Made by a program: the position numbers and the translations under genes. The notes under the pieces were generated by a model, which worked only from the letters and a program-made list of their open reading frames with translations, did no database searches and was not told where the DNA came from. Of a stretch of 64,000 nt of DNA, positions 25,071-33,139 are shown piece by piece. Numbering within the stretch: the first letter of the stretch is position 1; every line of letters begins with the position of its first letter. The DNA is from a candidate division KSB1 bacterium (lineage in GTDB: Bacteria > Zhuqueibacterota > Zhuqueibacteria > Zhuqueibacterales > Zhuqueibacteraceae). The stretch lies in contig JAPDQB010000012.1 of assembly GCA_034506175.1 (NCBI GenBank), positions 62,001-126,000 of the forward strand. The letters run 5' to 3'.

Positions 25071-25099
25071 TTGCATATATTTTAGACCTTTAGTATCTT
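25071..25099 (+). promoter_or_regulatory. Putative promoter of the VapBC-like pair
   Basis: TTGCAT at 25071-25076 and TATCTT at 25094-25099 are 17 bases apart. The antitoxin start is 30 bases downstream and has GGAG in front. It lies in an AT-rich divergent gap between the radical SAM gene and the pair. Confidence 0.5.
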
Positions 25100-25129
25100 T
25101 TGTATCGAATATAAAATGGAGATTTGAAG

Positions 25130-25378
25130 ATGAAAACCAAATTAGCAAAGAAAAAAATTGAAATCACAAGCGGAACCGAGGTTAAACGGCAATTTGCCGC
25201 TGTGTTTGAGAACGGCGTACTAAAACCCTTAAAGCGAGTTCGATTGCCCAAAAGCAAAAAACTCATTGTGATCGTACATGTGCAAAAGCAATCTATTACT
25301 GAGCAAATGTACGGACTTTGTAAGCCGAAAAACCAGGTGCAATTAGATGCAATCATTGAATCTGAGGAGTGGCTTTGA
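25130..25378 (+). CDS. DUF104/AF2212-like antitoxin
   Basis: A protein of 82 residues. A short basic N-terminus is followed by VKRQFAAVFENGVLKPLKRV, then RLPKSKKLIVIVHV. This VFENGVLKPL pattern is typical of DUF104 antitoxins that pair with PIN toxins. The toxin gene begins inside the stop (TGATG), so the two are coupled. Start ATG 25130 chosen for the GGAG upstream; ORF extends two codons further. Confidence 0.75.
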   Translation: MKTKLAKKKIEITSGTEVKRQFAAVFENGVLKPLKRVRLPKSKKLIVIVHVQKQSITEQMYGLCKPKNQVQLDAIIESEEWL

Positions 25379-25878
25379 TGCCGAATTTATTTCAGTTTAA
25401 TGCCTCTGAGATATTCCTCGTTGCAAATGTCTTTCTTTATGAATTAACTGCCCACTCACGATGGGGCCAATCCTGCCATCAATTCATTAAAAAAATCGAG
25501 GGCGGAGCTATAAGCGGTTTCACATCTTCGGCGGTTATTGCCGAGGTCGTGCATAAGCTCATGCTTTTGGAAGCCTGCGATCGTTTTCATGTTCAAATGC
25601 ATGAAGCCATAGACTATTTGAAACGACATTTTCATAAAATCAAAACTTTAAACAACTACCGCAATGCACTTGAACATATCTATAATTTGCCCAATCTCAC
25701 CATTCTCGAAATCACCAATTCAATTTTCATTCAAAGCCATGCTTTAATCAGAAAATATCAATTACTTTCATCCGATGCCGTCCGCGCTGCTATATGCCAA
25801 GCTCACAAAATACGGCACATCGCAACGAATGATAAAGATTTTATGCGCGTGAAAGCGTTGACGGTTTGGCAGCCTTAA
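25378..25878 (+). CDS. PIN-domain toxin (VapC-like) lacking the first catalytic Asp
   Basis: A protein of 166 residues with the general shape of VapC ribonucleases. Family blocks: FLVANVFLYELT at 13-24, SSAVIAEVVHKL (containing the first acidic E), SSDAVRAAICQAH (second acidic D) and IATNDKDFMRV (final D). In active PIN proteins the opening motif is FLDANVFLY, whose Asp binds metal. Here that Asp is Val at residue 15 (codon 25420-25422, gtt). A single base change from gat would give this. The rest of the protein is intact, so it may be a recently inactivated toxin. The stop is 3 bases from the end of the convergent GT9 gene. Confidence 0.78.
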   Translation: MPNLFQFNASEIFLVANVFLYELTAHSRWGQSCHQFIKKIEGGAISGFTSSAVIAEVVHKLMLLEACDRFHVQMHEAIDYLKRHFHKIKTLNNYRNALEHIYNLPNLTILEITNSIFIQSHALIRKYQLLSSDAVRAAICQAHKIRHIATNDKDFMRVKALTVWQP

Positions 25879-25881
25879 TAT

Positions 25882-27087
25882 TCAAATTGCAATAACCGTT
25901 TCTTCCTGATATATCCGCTGTGGCAAAAGTTCACGCGCATCAATGAATCGCTGCAATCGCGGCATCACCATCAAAACTTTCAAATCAAGCATGCAGCGGA
26001 TTTGATTCGTGCAGTTGACCGTCTTGGCATTATCCACGCTCATGCACGGACTGCACGGCAAATCAAGATAAAAAATCAAACGATTTTTGCAAAGCGGGCC
26101 GAAACGTTTTGGCGTTTCCGGGCCGTAAAATCCGACAACCGGCTTTTGCAGGGCGGCGGCGAGATGTAAGGGGCCGCTGTCGTTCGAGATGAAAAGCGCC
26201 GCGTGTCGAATCAATCCGGCCAGCTCGAGCAGGTTTAAATTTCCGGCCAAATTATGAACCTTTCCAGGCGCGGCAATGGCCTGCGCCACCGCCTGCGTAT
26301 ATTTTTCCTCGCCGCGCGCGCCGATCAGAATCAAATCGGTTTGATATCTTTTTAACAGCCATTTTGCCAAAGACGCAAAACGTTCCTGCGGCCACCGGCG
26401 CTCCAGCGCCAGCGGGCTGGCGTTGACGTTCATCACGATGTAGGGACGGCGGTTAAAGCGCAAAGTTGTTGCTGGCGAAGATGGCAAGATGAGGCGTGGA
26501 AAAGTTACGCTTTTATTTGACCCCGACTCCTCGCCGGTTCCAATTTTGACCAAGCGAAGAAAATTCTCGGCGGCGTGCTCGTCGTCATGAAAAGGCACGG
26601 CAACATCGAGTAACCGGCTTTTTATTGAAGCTTCACGAGAAAATCCGATCACCCGGCGTGGCTTCGCCAGAGTTGCCACCAGCGTCGAGAAATTGGCAAA
26701 GAACTCGGCGTCGAAAATGAGATCGTATTTCTGCCGCCGTAATTTTACAATCAGGCGCAAGGTGGATATTAAAAACCGGCCGAGACGGCGAAAGTCTGCG
26801 GCATAAACTTGGTCGATGTGCGGCAAGAGTTTGAAAAGCTCACGATTCTGCGCCAGCGTCAGAAAATCGAGGCGTGCCTGCGGAAATTTTTTTCGCAAAT
26901 ATCGCAGCGCCGGCTCAAACAAAATGATGCTGCCAATTCCCCAAAACTTGATAATCAGAATGCGACCGGGTTTTGTCGATTCATGACTTCGAGGACGTCG
27001 CAAGCTGTCCACAAGCCGGATCAGCCAACGCCCGCCATGTTCGTCGATCCGTTTGGCGATTTTGATGCGTTGTGTGTCAAGAAGCAC
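25882..27087 (-). CDS. GT9 family glycosyltransferase (heptosyltransferase-like)
   Basis: A protein of up to 401 residues (GTG start at 27087; the true start may be later, near KPGRILIIKFWGIGS). The sequence has the GT9 hallmarks: GRILIIKFWGIGSIILFEPA at about 41-60, PQARLDFLTLAQNRELF, FISNDSGPLHLAAALQKPVV, then FYGPETPKRFGP. These enzymes, such as WaaC/WaaF, transfer heptose or other sugars to LPS core. A cluster near the C terminus (CSPCMSVDNAKTVNCTNQIRC) is a Cys-rich insertion also seen in some GT9 members. It is convergent with the PIN gene and divergent from the retropepsin-like gene at 27175. Confidence 0.87.
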   Translation of the reverse strand: MLLDTQRIKIAKRIDEHGGRWLIRLVDSLRRPRSHESTKPGRILIIKFWGIGSIILFEPALRYLRKKFPQARLDFLTLAQNRELFKLLPHIDQVYAADFRRLGRFLISTLRLIVKLRRQKYDLIFDAEFFANFSTLVATLAKPRRVIGFSREASIKSRLLDVAVPFHDDEHAAENFLRLVKIGTGEESGSNKSVTFPRLILPSSPATTLRFNRRPYIVMNVNASPLALERRWPQERFASLAKWLLKRYQTDLILIGARGEEKYTQAVAQAIAAPGKVHNLAGNLNLLELAGLIRHAALFISNDSGPLHLAAALQKPVVGFYGPETPKRFGPLCKNRLIFYLDLPCSPCMSVDNAKTVNCTNQIRCMLDLKVLMVMPRLQRFIDARELLPQRIYQEETVIAI

Positions 27088-27116
27088 TTGCTTTATTCCA
27101 AAGATTTGATTAGCTT
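27088..27116 (+). promoter_or_regulatory. Putative promoter of retropepsin-like copy 1, conserved with copy 2
   Basis: TTGCTT at 27088-27093 and TAGCTT at 27111-27116 are 17 bases apart. The surrounding bases (CACTTGCTTTATTC then AAAG, TTT and TTAG) match the block at 33060-33088 in front of the second copy at nearly every position. The start codon is 58 bases downstream. Confidence 0.5.
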
Positions 27117-27174
27117 ATGTGCGAACTCTCTTTTATACCAGGGATTTTTGAAAAACCAATTCATGGTGTATGCT

Positions 27175-28050
27175 ATGACAACCGAAACGCTTATCACCAA
27201 AGTGCGAGAAAAGCTTGGAACGCTTGACAAAAACGGTGAACAAATTCTCTCAACGGTGCTGGACGTTTTCAAAGAAGTGGAAGCTTTGCCATTATTACCC
27301 AAGACCTCCAAAGAAAGCTTTGTCAGTCAGAACATTACTCTGAGAGAATATAAAATCCTTTCGCCGGCTAAAAAAGAACGCTATCTTCGAGAAGCGGAAA
27401 AGCTGAACCAGGATTGGATTGAAAATCAATTCAGGAAACTCAAAGCCAATTGGATCATGGTCGTCGATGGCCAAATCGTGTTGTTCGGCGCGAAGCTCAA
27501 AGATTATCCCGAGCACAATGATTTTCTCGCACTTTGTCGACGGACCGGAAAATATCCTTTTGTCTTTATCAACCAGAGGGCGCTTGCTGTCGAGGAGCAT
27601 GCGACCGCCTGGCACGAAACCTATGAACCTGGTGACGCATATCCGGCGCTGTCTGTTACAGTCTCGGGTAATAACAAATATTTCGACACCGAGGCAGATT
27701 TGGATACTGGCGCGGCGGATTGTTATGGCGCGCTCGAATTGCTCACCGCAAAAGGCATTATTAAAACTCAACCTGACGAGGCCCGGCTTACTTCTCAACA
27801 TTTAAATAAGCAATATGTCTATTTCATTAAACATCTTTGGCTTGAATTGGTTGATACAACAGGTACAAAACAGCAATGCCGTGCCATGGTCGTTTGCGTA
27901 AGCAATTGGCTGAACAGCCCGTTTACATCAATTAATCCGGCGCGTACTTTTTTGCTTGGACGAAGCGTTTTGTTGGAATTGCGTCCACGCCTCATTCTCG
28001 ATTTTGCCAACAGATGCACGGAAGTGCAGTTTGCTAAAGCGGGGAGTTGA
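27175..28050 (+). CDS. DUF5678-like plus retropepsin-like protease, copy 1
   Basis: A protein of 291 residues. Residues 1-90 are helical and charged (TLITKVREKLGTLDKNGEQI). About residues 95-150 form a region with WIMVVDGQIVLFGAKLKDYP and GKYPFVFINQRAL, resembling DUF5678. The final part (about 165-285) is a retropepsin-like aspartic protease domain. It has ADLDTGA with Asp at residue 177 (codon 27703-27705) and the closing RTFLLGRSVLLEL and LILDFANR, as in the hydrophobic-hydrophobic-Gly motif. It matches two other genes in the window along its length. Start chosen by alignment with the copy at 33140; ATG 27163 also possible. It sits alone on the plus strand between two minus-strand genes. 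Function unknown. Confidence 0.75.
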   Translation: MTTETLITKVREKLGTLDKNGEQILSTVLDVFKEVEALPLLPKTSKESFVSQNITLREYKILSPAKKERYLREAEKLNQDWIENQFRKLKANWIMVVDGQIVLFGAKLKDYPEHNDFLALCRRTGKYPFVFINQRALAVEEHATAWHETYEPGDAYPALSVTVSGNNKYFDTEADLDTGAADCYGALELLTAKGIIKTQPDEARLTSQHLNKQYVYFIKHLWLELVDTTGTKQQCRAMVVCVSNWLNSPFTSINPARTFLLGRSVLLELRPRLILDFANRCTEVQFAKAGS

Positions 28051-28052
28051 GA

Positions 28053-30266
28053 TCATAAGCCGGCCGATTCTACTTCATGTTTTTTTATGGTATTTGGCAC
28101 CGCTATCCAAAAAAGTGTGCTAAACTCCAACCCTCGTCCTCGATCCGACGTAAACAGAATACGTTGCTTCACCTCATCCCAAACCGGCGCGGTGTCGATG
28201 GCCGGGTCGCGCGTCAAGCGCTGCAACTGCCGGGTGTGACGGTTGATCGCCCACAGATCGCGGTTGCCGTTTCGATTCCATGAAAAAACGATGCTTGAAG
28301 CCTCGGGCGACCAAACCGGGCGTTCCATCGGTTCTGGGCTTTGCAGGAGAATTTCCTTTTCGGCGTTGCCGGGAACTGCCGTTGCCACCGCCAGAATAAA
28401 ATCCCTCTCCGCGGCGCGGTTCGCGCAAAAAACCAATTGATTGTCGACCGGCGAGAAAGCCAAATCGTAGCACACCTCGTTCATCGCGAGCCACCAGGGG
28501 CCGATGACACCGTGATTTTGCACGCCGGCTAAACCGATTTGCCCATTTCGTAAAAACGCAAAGCCAATCTCATCACTATGCCAGCTTGGGTTTTCTCCCT
28601 CCAACAAAAACTCCGGTGCTGAATTTTTGCCGCGACTCAGCCAAATTTCCGGCCGGCCATTTTGCATGCTTTCCATCAACACACTGTGATCGTCGGTTGA
28701 CAGATCGGGATCGTAAAAATTTTGCGGCGCGTCCGGCGTCCACTGGCCTTCGATCTGTCCGTCGCGCGTCATCGAAAAGATGGCGTAATCTTCGTCAAAG
28801 CCTTCACCGTAACAGAAGACAACGCGCTGGCGGCCGCCCTCCGGGGTTTTGACCAGCAGGCCGAGATGGCGGTCAAATTCTGGTTCACGCAGCGGAAGCC
28901 ATTGCGCCTCGTCTTGCTCTTTGGCGGCGGCGCGGCGGAAATCGAGCGCCATGGTGATTCCACCCAGGATGAGCACAACCAAAAAATATTTCCCGGCAAT
29001 TTTCAGTTGCCAGCGCCAATTCGCGGCACGATAAAAAAAATAAACGCTCAAGGCAAAAAAGAAAAGGAGCAGCCACAGCCGCGTGTATCCGAGCGGCGTG
29101 AGCCAACCGGTTGCAAATTTCTTCATTTGCATGTAATGCGGCAGGTTGATGATCAAAAAGAGCACGCTTACAGCAATGGCGCGCCCGGGCTGATTTAAAT
29201 CCAACAAAATTTTTACGAAACACGCCACCGTCAAACTCAAAAGCAAGAAATGATACGTGGCGCTGCCCGGCGAGACGAGCAGAACCGCGAGCGGGATCAG
29301 GCCGATTTCAAACAGTTTTTGATGCGCCTGATTGGAGAACGTGGTTTGGCGATACATCCAAATGAATGCGGCCAGCCAAAACCAGAAAAGCAGGTTTTTA
29401 AGGAGAATAAAGAGAAACGCCGATTCCATCGGCGGCTGCGGATTGAGCGACGGACTCGAGACGAACATGCGGCGCAGCAGGCTGTTCCAGGATTGAAACT
29501 GAATCGCGAAGGGGTCTTGAATTTCGCCCTGCAGATGCCGCGGCAAAACTTCGGAAATGAAAACACGAAAGATTTCGGCGCCCTGTAGTAAAAAGATGAT
29601 GCCGATCATTGCAGCGCCGGTCGCGGTGGCGGCGAAAACGAGGCGCCATTCTTTTTTCCAGAGATAATAAAGAAGAAAAAATCCGCCGACGTATTTGACG
29701 GGAATCATTGAACCCAGCGCGATACCGCCGAGAACGGGATGGCCGCGCTGCTGTAAATAAATTCCGCCGGCAATCGTCGTCAGCACCAGCAAATACATTT
29801 GGCCGAATAAAAAATTATTGATCAGCCCGGTTCCCGTGCTCAATAAAATAATCGCCGCCGGCAGCGAGGGCAACGCCGTCATTTTCGCCAGCAAAACAAC
29901 CGCTGCAATCACCAGCGCGAGATTGAAGCCGATCCACAGGCGCTTCGCCAGCAGCGGCCCGAATGGCGCCAGCGGCAGCATGACGAGCGCGGCCGGCGGC
30001 GGATGCGGGATGAAGCCTCCGAGCTGATGCGTGATGCCGTAACGGTCGATTTGCTTTTGAAACCAGACAACATCACGATAAGCCGTTGCCAGCGGTTTAT
30101 TCTCGGCAACCAGTCGCGCCGCGGTATAATAATTGGCGAAATCGCCGCGCGCATTTTGCAGCGATGGCCATACGCCTTTCCAAAAAATGATTGCGGCAAA
30201 GCCGGCGAAAATAATCCAGGCGCCGATCTTGGTCACGGTGTCAGAAGCGCTCGGCATGAAGCACAT
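28053..30266 (-). CDS. GT87-like membrane glycosyltransferase fused to TolB-like propeller
   Basis: A protein of 737 residues. Residues 1 to about 460 have ten or more hydrophobic segments and the GT87/DUF2029 start GDFANYYTAARLVAENKPLA then the HPPPAALVMLPLAPFGPLLA block, as in polyprenol-phosphate-mannose dependent alpha-mannosyltransferases. From about 480 onward it is a soluble region with WD40-like/TolB beta-propeller repeats, e.g. WSPEASSIVFSWNRNGNRDL, then APVWDEVKQRILFTSDRGRG. The propeller would lie in the periplasm. The combination is unusual to me. Start ATG 30266 or 30257 overlaps the end of the upstream radical SAM gene by 26 or 17 bases. Likely part of the same operon. Confidence 0.78.
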   Translation of the reverse strand: MCFMPSASDTVTKIGAWIIFAGFAAIIFWKGVWPSLQNARGDFANYYTAARLVAENKPLATAYRDVVWFQKQIDRYGITHQLGGFIPHPPPAALVMLPLAPFGPLLAKRLWIGFNLALVIAAVVLLAKMTALPSLPAAIILLSTGTGLINNFLFGQMYLLVLTTIAGGIYLQQRGHPVLGGIALGSMIPVKYVGGFFLLYYLWKKEWRLVFAATATGAAMIGIIFLLQGAEIFRVFISEVLPRHLQGEIQDPFAIQFQSWNSLLRRMFVSSPSLNPQPPMESAFLFILLKNLLFWFWLAAFIWMYRQTTFSNQAHQKLFEIGLIPLAVLLVSPGSATYHFLLLSLTVACFVKILLDLNQPGRAIAVSVLFLIINLPHYMQMKKFATGWLTPLGYTRLWLLLFFFALSVYFFYRAANWRWQLKIAGKYFLVVLILGGITMALDFRRAAAKEQDEAQWLPLREPEFDRHLGLLVKTPEGGRQRVVFCYGEGFDEDYAIFSMTRDGQIEGQWTPDAPQNFYDPDLSTDDHSVLMESMQNGRPEIWLSRGKNSAPEFLLEGENPSWHSDEIGFAFLRNGQIGLAGVQNHGVIGPWWLAMNEVCYDLAFSPVDNQLVFCANRAAERDFILAVATAVPGNAEKEILLQSPEPMERPVWSPEASSIVFSWNRNGNRDLWAINRHTRQLQRLTRDPAIDTAPVWDEVKQRILFTSDRGRGLEFSTLFWIAVPNTIKKHEVESAGL

Positions 30267-31716
30267 CCTTTTTCAATCGCTGCAATCCCCAGTAGCCGTA
30301 AACTTCAATCGGAAAATCGAATCGATGTTTTTTGAGGCGATATTGCGCACTGGGCTTGAGCGCATGCAACAGCAGGCGATGCTTCCACGAATGCTGCCGC
30401 TCGCCGACCTTGACTTGATGATAGCCGAAACGAAGGTATTGCCGAATAGCTTGCAGGCGTTGATGCTTGCCGCCGTTCAGCCACGGCAAAACCGTCAGGC
30501 GCGGATAAAACTCGGCCCAGTCTTCAAATTTTTTCGGCGGCACCAGGCCGCGATCAATCGACTCTTGCCAGGCCGGCGAGCCGGGATAGGGGGTGAAAAT
30601 ATTGGTGTAGCAATCGGCGCGGTCGTAGCGTTCGTAAATTTGGCGGATGAGATCGACGGTTTTGAGCAGGTCTTCTTCTTTTTCCGCCGGCAGGCCGAAG
30701 ATAAAACCAAAGCTGGCGCGAATATCGGCTTGTTTGCAGCGCTCAACCGCCGCCAGGGTCGATTCGGTGTCGGATTTTTTGTCGATGGCTTTGAGCACGT
30801 CGTCGGAGCCGGATTCCGCGCCGAAATGAATGCGCGCCAGGCCGGCGCGGCGAAACATTTTGGCCTGCTCCGGCGTCAAGCGTTCCCACGAATCGGCGCG
30901 ATCTTGAATGTACCATTCGAATGGCAAGCCGCAGCGAATGAAGCCCTCGGCCATTTCCAGCGCCCGCGGTCGAAAGGCGAAGAAGATGTCGTCAATGATG
31001 CCGACGAGTTTGATGTGATATTTCTTGACGAGATAACTCACTTCGTCGACGACTTGCTCGACCGGCAGGACGTCGAGATTGCGGCCGTAAACTGCGGCGT
31101 TGGAACAATACGAGCAATTGTAGGGGCAACCGTGGCTGGTGGTGTACATGAGCCAGCGCAAACCGGTGGCGCGATAATAGCGTTCGTAATCAATCAGATC
31201 GTAACCCGGCACGCGGCTCGGCAACATGGCCACCGGCGTGTGCGGTCGTGGCGGATTTACTATCATCGCGCCATTTTCCTTTGTCAAGGTGCCGGCCACG
31301 CCGTTGAGCGATTCGCCGGCTTCGAGGCGCTGGACGATTTCAAGAAATGTCAATTCGCCTTGTTTGACAACGACGGCGTCGACGTATGGGCACTCCAGCG
31401 TTTGCTGCGGCAAAATTGAGGGATGCCAGCCGCCCAATATGATCGGCAAATCGGGATATTTTGCTTTGACGGCGCGGCTCACGGCTATCGTACCTTTGAT
31501 CATCGGCCCGGTCACGAGCGAGATGCCGAGGCAAAGCGCGTCGTCGACTTCGCGCATCACGGCGCCGACGTAGTCCGTCTCCATCGCGGTGTCGATGATT
31601 TTAACCTCGTAACCAGCGGTTACCAGCGGTCCGGCAATGGCGATCAATGCCAACGGCGGGCAGGCTTCGTTGCTGGCGTAGGCCGGGAAAAAAAGAACGA
31701 CTTTCTTTTTTTTCAT
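30241..31716 (-). CDS. B12-binding-domain radical SAM protein, copy 5
   Basis: A protein of 491 residues. The N-terminal domain starts KKVVLFFPAYASNEACPPLA, continues ALIAIAGPLVTAGYEVKIID and IILGGWHPSILPQQTLE, and ends AVVVKQGELTFLEIV. The radical SAM motif is HGCPYNCSYC. Then VGIIDDIFFAFRPRALEMAE and RIHFGAESGSDDVLKAIDKK follow, typical of this enzyme class. It overlaps the upstream methyltransferase gene by 4 bases (ATGA) and the downstream GT87-like gene, so all three are translationally linked. The unknown product may receive both a radical methyl group and a sugar. Confidence 0.9.
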   Translation of the reverse strand: MKKKKVVLFFPAYASNEACPPLALIAIAGPLVTAGYEVKIIDTAMETDYVGAVMREVDDALCLGISLVTGPMIKGTIAVSRAVKAKYPDLPIILGGWHPSILPQQTLECPYVDAVVVKQGELTFLEIVQRLEAGESLNGVAGTLTKENGAMIVNPPRPHTPVAMLPSRVPGYDLIDYERYYRATGLRWLMYTTSHGCPYNCSYCSNAAVYGRNLDVLPVEQVVDEVSYLVKKYHIKLVGIIDDIFFAFRPRALEMAEGFIRCGLPFEWYIQDRADSWERLTPEQAKMFRRAGLARIHFGAESGSDDVLKAIDKKSDTESTLAAVERCKQADIRASFGFIFGLPAEKEEDLLKTVDLIRQIYERYDRADCYTNIFTPYPGSPAWQESIDRGLVPPKKFEDWAEFYPRLTVLPWLNGGKHQRLQAIRQYLRFGYHQVKVGERQHSWKHRLLLHALKPSAQYRLKKHRFDFPIEVYGYWGLQRLKKDVLHAERF

Positions 31717-32429
31717 AAACCATCGCCCGCTTGCAATTGAACGAGATGAAAGGTCTCGAAAAGATGCGGCGTGCTGTCGTGCGCAGCAACTTGATAACCG
31801 CAGCGTTGAAATTGATCGTGCAAAAAATCCAGCGGCATATCTGAAGAGAGAATCATCACAATTCTTCCGTTTGTTTTCAGAAAGCTTTTGGCTTGCCAGA
31901 GAAACCGCTCAATCGTTTCATAATTTTCGCCGGCGTGCCAGGCGGCTTCCTGTGGTCGACGCACCGGTTGGGGGAAATAGGGCGGATTGAAAGCGATCCA
32001 GTCAAATTTATCAGCGGGATCAAGACACGAAAAGAGATCGCTTTTGATGCAACGCCAGCGATCGGTCAAATTGTGAAGGCGGGCATTTTCATCGGCCAGC
32101 GCCACGGCGGCGGGATTGATGTCGACAGCCAAAACTTGCGCGCCGCGCTTGGCGGCCATGATGCCGATCACGCCGGATCCGGTTCCCATGTCCAGCACCT
32201 TTTCATTCGGTGAAACTTTCACGGCCAAATAGCGGCCAAGAATTTTGCTGCTGAAAAAATACTTGGGATGAAACACCTCCATGTCGGTTCGCAGCTTGAG
32301 GCCTTCCACCCTGGTGTCGGCATTTTTTTTGAGCTGATGATTCAAAACCGGCCACAGCAAGCGAAACAGCAGCGGCCGGATTTTTCGCCGAAGTTTCATG
32401 CTCACCGGCATTGAGGTTTGAGGCGACAT
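31713..32429 (-). CDS. SAM-dependent methyltransferase with NPPY motif
   Basis: A protein of 238 residues from ATG 32429 (the frame stays open upstream but without coding character). The N-terminal 60 residues are basic, then DMEVFHPKYFFSSKILGRYL precedes the SAM-binding motif VLDMGTGSGVIGIMAAKRGA. Then come VLAVDINPAAVALA and FDWIAFNPPYFPQPV. NPPY is characteristic of PrmC/HemK-like and other N-methyltransferases acting on amides or exocyclic amines. The gene opens the cotranscribed set with radical SAM copy 5 and the GT87-like gene. Target is unknown; protein and small-molecule targets are both possible. Confidence 0.8.
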   Translation of the reverse strand: MSPQTSMPVSMKLRRKIRPLLFRLLWPVLNHQLKKNADTRVEGLKLRTDMEVFHPKYFFSSKILGRYLAVKVSPNEKVLDMGTGSGVIGIMAAKRGAQVLAVDINPAAVALADENARLHNLTDRWRCIKSDLFSCLDPADKFDWIAFNPPYFPQPVRRPQEAAWHAGENYETIERFLWQAKSFLKTNGRIVMILSSDMPLDFLHDQFQRCGYQVAAHDSTPHLFETFHLVQLQAGDGL

Positions 32430-32533
32430 GGCTCCATCACAGCCACGAAGAATACCAGGCGCACTGTGGGTTTTGTGCGCTTGGTATTTCGTCGTGTTTA
32501 AAAATTGGCCGGCACAAGGGTTTCGAGAACAAA

Positions 32534-32989
32534 CTAATTGTTCGCCGCACCATTGTTGATCCACATTTGGATGGCGTTGACTTCGGCGCTGCTCATCGGG
32601 CCGATGCCGAGCGGCATGCGGGCCTGGGCGCCGCCAGTTTGTGCATCGCCGATGATTTTTAAATAAAGCACGCTGTTGGCGGCGTCGTTGGGCTTGACGC
32701 GCAACAGGCGCGGCGTGCCATAATTTGATGGCGCGTTGACCAGAGTGGCAAAGGCATTGGCGCTCTCCAGCGACATCGGCGCGATGCCGCCGGTGACGTG
32801 GCAGCCCGCCACCGCGCATTTCAAGGCGAAAATATTGGCTTGAATGCTGGACAACGTCGGCTGGATAACCACCGGTGGCGTCTGTTGCAAAGAAACCGGT
32901 GTTTTTTTATCGCAAGCCGCCAGGCAACAAATCAAGCCGAACAACAAGAATGCTCCACCTGCACGTTTTTTGAAAAACTGCGTTGGCAT
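32534..32989 (-). CDS. CX4CH cytochrome-like lipoprotein
   Basis: A protein of 151 residues. Lipoprotein signal FLLFGLICCLAAC with lipidated Cys26. Mature part has C58-AVAG-C63-H64, a CX4CH motif, which can covalently bind heme c like the CX4CH sites in some multiheme cytochromes. The remainder has the usual block of small envelope c-type-like domains: LLRVKPNDAANSVLYLKIIG, ARMPLG and IQMWINNGA. The RMP methionine may be the axial ligand. Its paralogue is at 35276-35710, with Cys26, Cys58, Cys63 and His64 at identical positions. Electron-transfer role is inference from family. Confidence 0.75.
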   Translation of the reverse strand: MPTQFFKKRAGGAFLLFGLICCLAACDKKTPVSLQQTPPVVIQPTLSSIQANIFALKCAVAGCHVTGGIAPMSLESANAFATLVNAPSNYGTPRLLRVKPNDAANSVLYLKIIGDAQTGGAQARMPLGIGPMSSAEVNAIQMWINNGAANN

Positions 32990-33059
32990 GCTTTGACTCC
33001 TTCAGTTAAAGTTTGCCGTACTGGCAAAAGTTGATTAACCAACGTGGATGACTTTCCAC

Positions 33060-33088
33060 TTGCTTTATTCAAAAGGTTTTGTTAGTTT
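33060..33088 (+). promoter_or_regulatory. Putative promoter of retropepsin-like copy 2, conserved with copy 1
   Basis: TTGCTT at 33060-33065, a 17-base spacer, then TAGTTT at 33083-33088. The start codon is 52 bases downstream. The block matches that in front of 27175. Confidence 0.5.
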
Positions 33089-33139
33089 CCAATAAAATTC
33101 ACAGCAACTCATCAACTCGAGTCGGCTCATGGGCAAAAC

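Noticed and set aside
26809-27174. N-terminal extension of retropepsin-like copy 1 to 413 residues
   Set aside because: The extra part is antisense to the GT9 gene, and copies 2 and 3 start at the equivalent of 27175.
32430-32819. Extension of the NPPY methyltransferase by 130 residues
   Set aside because: It is in the shadow of the CX4CH lipoprotein gene and contains only Arg/Gln-rich nonsense.
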